Part shown: positions 60,266 through 64,000 of the stretch, piece by piece
How the letters are laid out: the number at the start of each line of letters is the position of its first letter
Position numbering within the stretch: position 1 is the stretch's first letter
NCBI RefSeq assembly: GCF_009708215.1
Contig: NZ_CP046175.1
Span: forward strand, 434,001-498,000
Length of the DNA stretch: 64,000 bases
From: Occultella kanbiaonis
GTDB taxonomy: Bacteria; Actinomycetota; Actinomycetes; Actinomycetales; Beutenbergiaceae
Direction of reading: 5' to 3'
Position numbers and translations under genes: made by a program
The notes under the pieces: generated by a model
The model's input: only the letters and a program-made list of their open reading frames with translations
Told to the model about the DNA's origin: nothing
The model's database searches: none

Positions 60266-60871
60266 ATGCCCCGCACGGACGAACAGAACGTGGCCATCCG
60301 GGCCGGCACCCGGGACACGATCCGGACCGCCGCCGTCCGCGAGTTCGCCGCACGCGGCTTCGCGGCCGCGAGCATCCGCGGCATCGCGGCCGAGGCGGGC
60401 CTGAGCACGGGGTCGATCTACCGCCACTACGCCACGAAGGAGGACCTCTTCGACGAGCTCCTCACCCAGGCTGCCACCGGACTCGGCGCCGTCGCGGAGC
60501 AGCTCGCCGGCCCGGGTCGGCCGCTCGACCTGATCCGCGCGTTCACGGCCACGTATCTGGCGGACCTGCAGGGGGACCGGGGCGAGGCCGAGTTCTACAT
60601 GGTCGTCAACCAGGGCTTCACCAGCGACACCCCGCCTGGGACCACGGCACGCCTCGCCGCGGCGCACACCGCGCTCTGGCGCGCGTTCGCCGACCTCGTC
60701 CGGCGTGGCCAGGAGGAGCAGCAGTTCGGCCGCGGCGACGCCGAGCAGCTGACGGTTGCCTTCTTCGCGATGCTCGCCGGGCTGACCACGCTGCGCCTCG
60801 CGCTCGGCGACGACCTGACGATGCCGGAGCTCGACCTCGTGCTGCGGCACCTGACCGGGTCGGACCGATGA
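60266..60871 (+). CDS. TetR-family regulator
   Basis: 201 residues from the ATG at 60266 behind TGGAGCG. Helix-turn-helix at 15-65 ('TAAVREFAARGFAAASIRGI', 'LSTGSIYRHYATKEDLFDEL'), ligand domain after. Next to a perfect inverted repeat and overlapping the acetyltransferase gene by four bases, so it should control itself, that gene, and perhaps the divergent nucleotidyltransferase. Confidence 0.92.
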   Translation: MPRTDEQNVAIRAGTRDTIRTAAVREFAARGFAAASIRGIAAEAGLSTGSIYRHYATKEDLFDELLTQAATGLGAVAEQLAGPGRPLDLIRAFTATYLADLQGDRGEAEFYMVVNQGFTSDTPPGTTARLAAAHTALWRAFADLVRRGQEEQQFGRGDAEQLTVAFFAMLAGLTTLRLALGDDLTMPELDLVLRHLTGSDR

Positions 60872-61458
60872 TCGACATCGTGCGGGCCGACGTGTTGGGT
60901 GAGGCCCATCGGCGACGGATCGCCGACGTGTGGGTCCGCGGGTTCGCCGAGGACTTCGCCTACTTCTCCTCCGATCCGGCGGTGCTCGGGGACGCGTTCG
61001 CGCACCTGCTCCTGCTGGAGCACTGGTACGTCGCGCTGGTCGACGGCGAACCGGCCGCGGTGGCGTGCCTCAGCGAGGGCGACGAGGAGGTTCTGCAGCC
61101 GCGGGCCGCCGAGTTCCGCCGGCACCTCGGGCTCGTGCACGGGACGATCACGCACCTCATCGTCCGGAGCCAGTTCCTCGGCGGCCACGACGGCGTCCGG
61201 CCCGGTCTCGTCGAGATCGGCTTCGTGACCACGGCGCCGGCGTACCAGGGCCGCGGGGTCGCGACCGCGCTGCTGCGCCACCTCCTCGCCCTGCCCGGCT
61301 ACGACGAGTTCGTGCTGCGCGACATCAAGGACACCAACGCCGCCGCGCTCGGCCTGTACGCCAAGCTGGGCTTCGCCGAGTCCGGCCGGCGGGCCGTGCG
61401 GGGTGCGCGGCGGGCCGGGTTCGCCGAGTACGTGTCGATGCGGCTCGTCCGGGACTGA
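60868..61458 (+). CDS. GNAT-family N-acetyltransferase
   Basis: 196 residues, start in the ATGA overlap with tetR. The acetyl-CoA site is 'VTTAPAYQGRGVATALLRHL' (about 112-131), followed by 'DTNAAALGLYAKLGF'. A complete single GNAT domain. Its TetR partner and the AadA-like neighbour suggest a role in detoxifying an amine-containing compound, but this is a guess. Confidence 0.9.
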   Translation: MIDIVRADVLGEAHRRRIADVWVRGFAEDFAYFSSDPAVLGDAFAHLLLLEHWYVALVDGEPAAVACLSEGDEEVLQPRAAEFRRHLGLVHGTITHLIVRSQFLGGHDGVRPGLVEIGFVTTAPAYQGRGVATALLRHLLALPGYDEFVLRDIKDTNAAALGLYAKLGFAESGRRAVRGARRAGFAEYVSMRLVRD

Positions 61459-61522
61459 CAGTGACGTCCCGAAGCCGGCGGCCCGGGAGCCCTGCGCCCG
61501 GGCGGCAGTATCGTCACGACCC

Positions 61523-61951
61523 ATGGATACGAGACCTGCGAGCTACGTCGTGGCCGTCCGGGACGAGGCCGTGCTGCTGGCCCACTGGAACGAGGGCGGC
61601 CGGACCGGGTGGACGCTGCCGGGTGGCGGCATGGAGGACTACGAGTCCACCGAGGAGACCGCGGTCCGGGAGTTCCGCGAGGAGACCGGCTACGACGTCG
61701 AACTGGACGGGCTGCTCGGGGTCGACACCCACTACATCGCGGCCGCGGACCGGCTCCTGGCCGGCGCCGGGCCATTGCGTGGCCTGCGGGTCATCTACTC
61801 CGGACACGTCGTCGGCGGTGAGCTCACCCACGAGGTCGACGGAAGTACCGATGAGAGCCGCTGGGTTCCGCTCGAGGAGGTCGCGGGCCTCGACACGGTT
61901 GGCTTGGTCGACGTGGCGATGACCCTGCTCAAGGCCCGCCGACCTGTCTGA
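61523..61951 (+). CDS. Nudix hydrolase
   Basis: 142 residues from the ATG at 61523. The Nudix box Gx5Ex7REUxEExGU is complete at residues 35-57 (G35, E41, R49-E50, E53-E54, G56). Acts on a nucleoside diphosphate linked to another group, perhaps an oxidised nucleotide. Monocistronic, 64 bases after the acetyltransferase. Confidence 0.92.
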   Translation: MDTRPASYVVAVRDEAVLLAHWNEGGRTGWTLPGGGMEDYESTEETAVREFREETGYDVELDGLLGVDTHYIAAADRLLAGAGPLRGLRVIYSGHVVGGELTHEVDGSTDESRWVPLEEVAGLDTVGLVDVAMTLLKARRPV

Positions 61952-62001
61952 CTCGCCCGGTCCGCCGACGTGACCTCAGGCAGGTCGCCCGGTCCTGCTC
62001 C

Positions 62002-62562
62002 TCACCCGGACACGCTGCGCCGGAACGATCGCACTGCGAGGTCGGCCGCCACGTGCCGCGGGATGTCGCCGGCGCTGACCTCGGCGGCCGTGTAGAGGAT
62101 CGCGTAGAACAGGTTCGCGGCCCACGCGTTCGGGATGTCCGCGGCGATCGCGCCCTCGGCGCGGGCCCGGTCCAGGAGCGGGGTCAGTCCATCGTCGGAG
62201 TCGTCCGACGGCCAGTTCGGGTTCTCGGCGAACCGGTCCGGGTCCGCGTAGAGGAAGATCACCCGGTCGCCGATCTCGATACCCGTCCGCAGGTACGCCT
62301 CGAGGGCGTCCATCGGATCGGCGCTCGTCGTGTCGGTGGCGTCCACCGTCTCGAGACAGTTCAACGAGTCGAGCAGGAGTGCGTCGACGAGCGCCTGGCG
62401 ATCGGGGAAGTAGCGGTGCAACGTCGAGCGGCTGACCTCGGCGCGCTCCGCGATCGCCCCGAACGACGCCGAGTAGTCGCGTGCCCAGACCGCCGCCGCG
62501 GCGTCCAGGATCGCAGCGCGGGTGCGGGCCCGCGCGCCACGTTCGATCTGATCCGTCGTCAC
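62002..62562 (-). CDS. TetR-family regulator divergent from ABC exporter
   Basis: 186 residues, GTG start. Helix-turn-helix at 12-60 ('ILDAAAAVWARDYSASFGAI', 'SRSTLHRYFPDRQALVD') and a ligand domain. It faces the ABC exporter gene across 123 bases with inverted repeats, the usual layout of a drug-responsive repressor and its pump. Confidence 0.92.
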   Translation of the reverse strand: MTTDQIERGARARTRAAILDAAAAVWARDYSASFGAIAERAEVSRSTLHRYFPDRQALVDALLLDSLNCLETVDATDTTSADPMDALEAYLRTGIEIGDRVIFLYADPDRFAENPNWPSDDSDDGLTPLLDRARAEGAIAADIPNAWAANLFYAILYTAAEVSAGDIPRHVAADLAVRSFRRSVSG

Positions 62563-62604
62563 GACGCCGAGGATAGGCCGTCCGAAGCGGGTGCGCCATT
62601 CCTG

Positions 62605-62649
62605 TTGTCAAATAGGACAATCGTGTCGCACAATAGACCGGCATTGTCC
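62605..62649. promoter_or_regulatory. Inverted repeats between tetR and the ABC exporter
   Basis: TTGTC-AAATAG-GACAA at 62605-62620 is an inverted repeat. GGACAAT (62615-62621) pairs again with ATTGTCC (62643-62649), so three related half-sites (TTGTC/GACAA) lie within 45 bases of the divergent gap. This is consistent with binding of more than one TetR dimer. Confidence 0.55.
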
Positions 62650-62685
62650 CCTCCGGTCGGGTGGGGTGGCGGACGGAGGATGGAC

Positions 62686-64000
62686 ATGACGGATGTGTCG
62701 GGCGCGACGGATTTGGCGGGCGCCGCGGACGCGGCGGGCGAGACCCGGGCCGCCGGATCGGCAGCCACGCCGGAACGCAGCACGCGCGAGAAGGTGCGCA
62801 TCCTCTGGGGCTACGCCCGCCCGCACAAGGCGGTGATCGCCGTCGCCCTGGTCCTCGGCGCCATCGGCACGGCGGCCGAGCTGGCCACCCCACTCGTCAC
62901 GAAGGCGGTGCTAGACGGGCTCGAGATGTCGGCCTCGCTGCGCACCCCGATCACGATCCTCGGAGTGCTGCTCGTGGCCGGGTCGGCCGTCGCCCTGATC
63001 CAGGGGATCATGCTCGGCACGCTCGCCGAACGGATCATCCTCGCGGCCCGCACCGGCCTGGTAGGCCACCTCCTGCGCGCCCGGGTCCAGGAGGTCACCG
63101 CACGTCCACCGGGGGAACTGGTCACGCGCGTCACGTCGGACACCCTCCTGATCCGGGAGGCCACCACGTCCAGCATCGTCAACTTCGTGAACGGGATCAT
63201 CGGCCTGGTCGGGGCGATCGTGCTGATGGCGTACCTGGACGCGGTGCTCCTCGGCGTGACGGTCGCCGTCCTGATCCTCGTCGGGATCTCGGTGGTCGCA
63301 CTGATGCCGCGGCTGTCGAAGGCCCAACAGGAGGCACAGGAGCACGTGGGTGCGCTGGGCGGCCGGCTCGAGGGGGTCATCCGAGCCCTCCGCACCGTGA
63401 AGTCCGCCCGAGCCGAGTCCCGTGAGACCGAACGGATCGGCGGCCATGCGCAGGCGTCGGCGCGCAGCGGCATCCGGGCGGTCAGGCTGGAGAACATCTC
63501 CTGGACGATCACCGGCGCGGGCGTGAACCTCGCCGTGATGATGCTGCTCGGAGTGGGCGCCTGGCGCGTGTCCACGGGGGCGATCACCGTGACCACGCTG
63601 GTCGCCTTCCTGCTCTATGTGTTCCAGCTGATGATGCCCGTGATGCTGCTGACCATGTCGCTGACCTCGCTCCAGTCCGGCCTGGCCGCGGCCGCGCGGA
63701 TCAAGGACGTCGAGGACATGGAGCTGGAGGTGGACGACGACGGCGCCCGCAATCCGCGCACTGACGGCGCCCGGGCCGGGGGTGCTCCGGGCGCCGAGGC
63801 GCCGGTGCTCCGGCTGCGCGACGTCACTTTCCGGTACCCGGAGGCCGGCGCCACCGCGCTCGACGGTGTCAGCCTCGACGTGCCGCGCCGTGGGCACACC
63901 GCGATCGTGGGACCTTCTGGGGCCGGGAAGACCACGATCATGTCGCTCCTGCTCCGGTTCCTGCACCCCACGCAGGGCGGCATCGAGCTCGACGGCCGTC
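62686..64000 (+). CDS. ABC exporter half-transporter, cut by the window end
   Basis: First 438 codons from the ATG at 62686, seven bases after GGAGG (an ATG two codons earlier is possible). A 40-residue Ala/Gly-rich soluble start leads into a type IV exporter membrane domain (about 42-345) and the beginning of the ATPase domain, with Walker A 'GPSGAGKTT' around 63909-63935. The signature and Walker B lie beyond the window. Multidrug or lipid export, probably repressed by the divergent TetR. Confidence 0.9.
   Translation, partial: MTDVSGATDLAGAADAAGETRAAGSAATPERSTREKVRILWGYARPHKAVIAVALVLGAIGTAAELATPLVTKAVLDGLEMSASLRTPITILGVLLVAGSAVALIQGIMLGTLAERIILAARTGLVGHLLRARVQEVTARPPGELVTRVTSDTLLIREATTSSIVNFVNGIIGLVGAIVLMAYLDAVLLGVTVAVLILVGISVVALMPRLSKAQQEAQEHVGALGGRLEGVIRALRTVKSARAESRETERIGGHAQASARSGIRAVRLENISWTITGAGVNLAVMMLLGVGAWRVSTGAITVTTLVAFLLYVFQLMMPVMLLTMSLTSLQSGLAAAARIKDVEDMELEVDDDGARNPRTDGARAGGAPGAEAPVLRLRDVTFRYPEAGATALDGVSLDVPRRGHTAIVGPSGAGKTTIMSLLLRFLHPTQGGIELDGR

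Noticed and set aside
53187-62562. Acquired resistance island
   Set aside because: Resistance-like genes are present, but composition matches the surroundings and there is no integrase, insertion sequence or flanking repeat.
1-64000. tRNA genes, rRNA genes or riboswitches
   Set aside because: Reading the gaps I found no cloverleaf with a GTTCRA loop and no conserved riboswitch core; a covariance-model scan would be decisive.

Overview
The window is 64 kb of very G+C-rich DNA, close to gap-free, with many 4-base ATGA/GTGA stop-start overlaps, many GTG starts and several genes that look leaderless. Together with two twin-arginine lipoprotein substrate-binding proteins, mycothiol/thioredoxin-type arsenate reductases, a DUF222/HNH protein and abundant TetR/GntR/LacI/MarR regulators, this points to an actinobacterium, most likely a free-living, sugar-scavenging member of the Micrococcales. 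That placement is inference from gene style, not from a marker gene. I saw no tRNA, rRNA, CRISPR array, transposase, prophage or replication origin.

Layout. 0.1-3.4 kb: a nitroreductase, a 46-48 bp tandem repeat array and a DUF222/HNH protein. 3.4-11 kb: a divergent sialidase locus. GntR, a DapA-family aldolase and a sialidase run leftward; a solute-binding protein, two permeases and a second sialidase run rightward. A 13-bp palindrome lies between the two arms. 11-20 kb: two kinase-fold proteins head to head, a heterodimeric ABC exporter in which one subunit has a dead nucleotide site, RidA, a decayed DUF1697 gene, two tandem paralogous lipoproteins and a membrane protein. 20-29.7 kb: a beta-L-arabinofuranoside-type locus (two GH127 enzymes, an ABC importer, a Gfo/Idh/MocA dehydrogenase) facing a LacI regulator. 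29.8-40.2 kb: housekeeping and stress genes, an ABC-2 exporter with its own two-component system, and a TetR-MMPL unit with a DUF899/PPOX unit across a double operator. 40.2-42.2 kb: an arsenic operon of three phosphatase-fold proteins with no arsenite pump, only a 18-codon reading frame where one might have been.

42.3-51.5 kb: a membrane protein, a 990-residue secreted double beta-helix protein, and a mannonate dehydratase operon with its own ABC importer and a GntR regulator; a textbook FadR-type operator lies just upstream of the importer. 51.5-64 kb: a methyltransferase, a DUF1206 protein, a MarR-MFS-aminoglycoside-kinase operon, glutamate decarboxylase with a membrane protein, a SUFU-domain protein, an AadA-like nucleotidyltransferase, TetR-GNAT, a Nudix hydrolase, and a TetR gene divergent from an ABC exporter that runs off the right end.

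How it fits together. Three separate carbohydrate loci share one design: a specific regulator, a binding-protein-dependent importer, and cytoplasmic hydrolases or catabolic enzymes with no ATPase gene (a shared MsiK-type ATPase elsewhere is likely). The enzymes of the sialidase and GH127 loci have no signal peptide, so oligosaccharides appear to be imported whole and cut inside. Interspersed are small drug, metalloid and acid stress units, each beside its own regulator and, in most cases, a visible inverted repeat. I found no clear candidate for a wholly new system; the most unusual items are the sialidase locus with two cytosolic sialidases, the repeat array beside the DUF222/HNH gene, the half-dead ABC pair, and the deletion scars at DUF1697 and in the ars operon.
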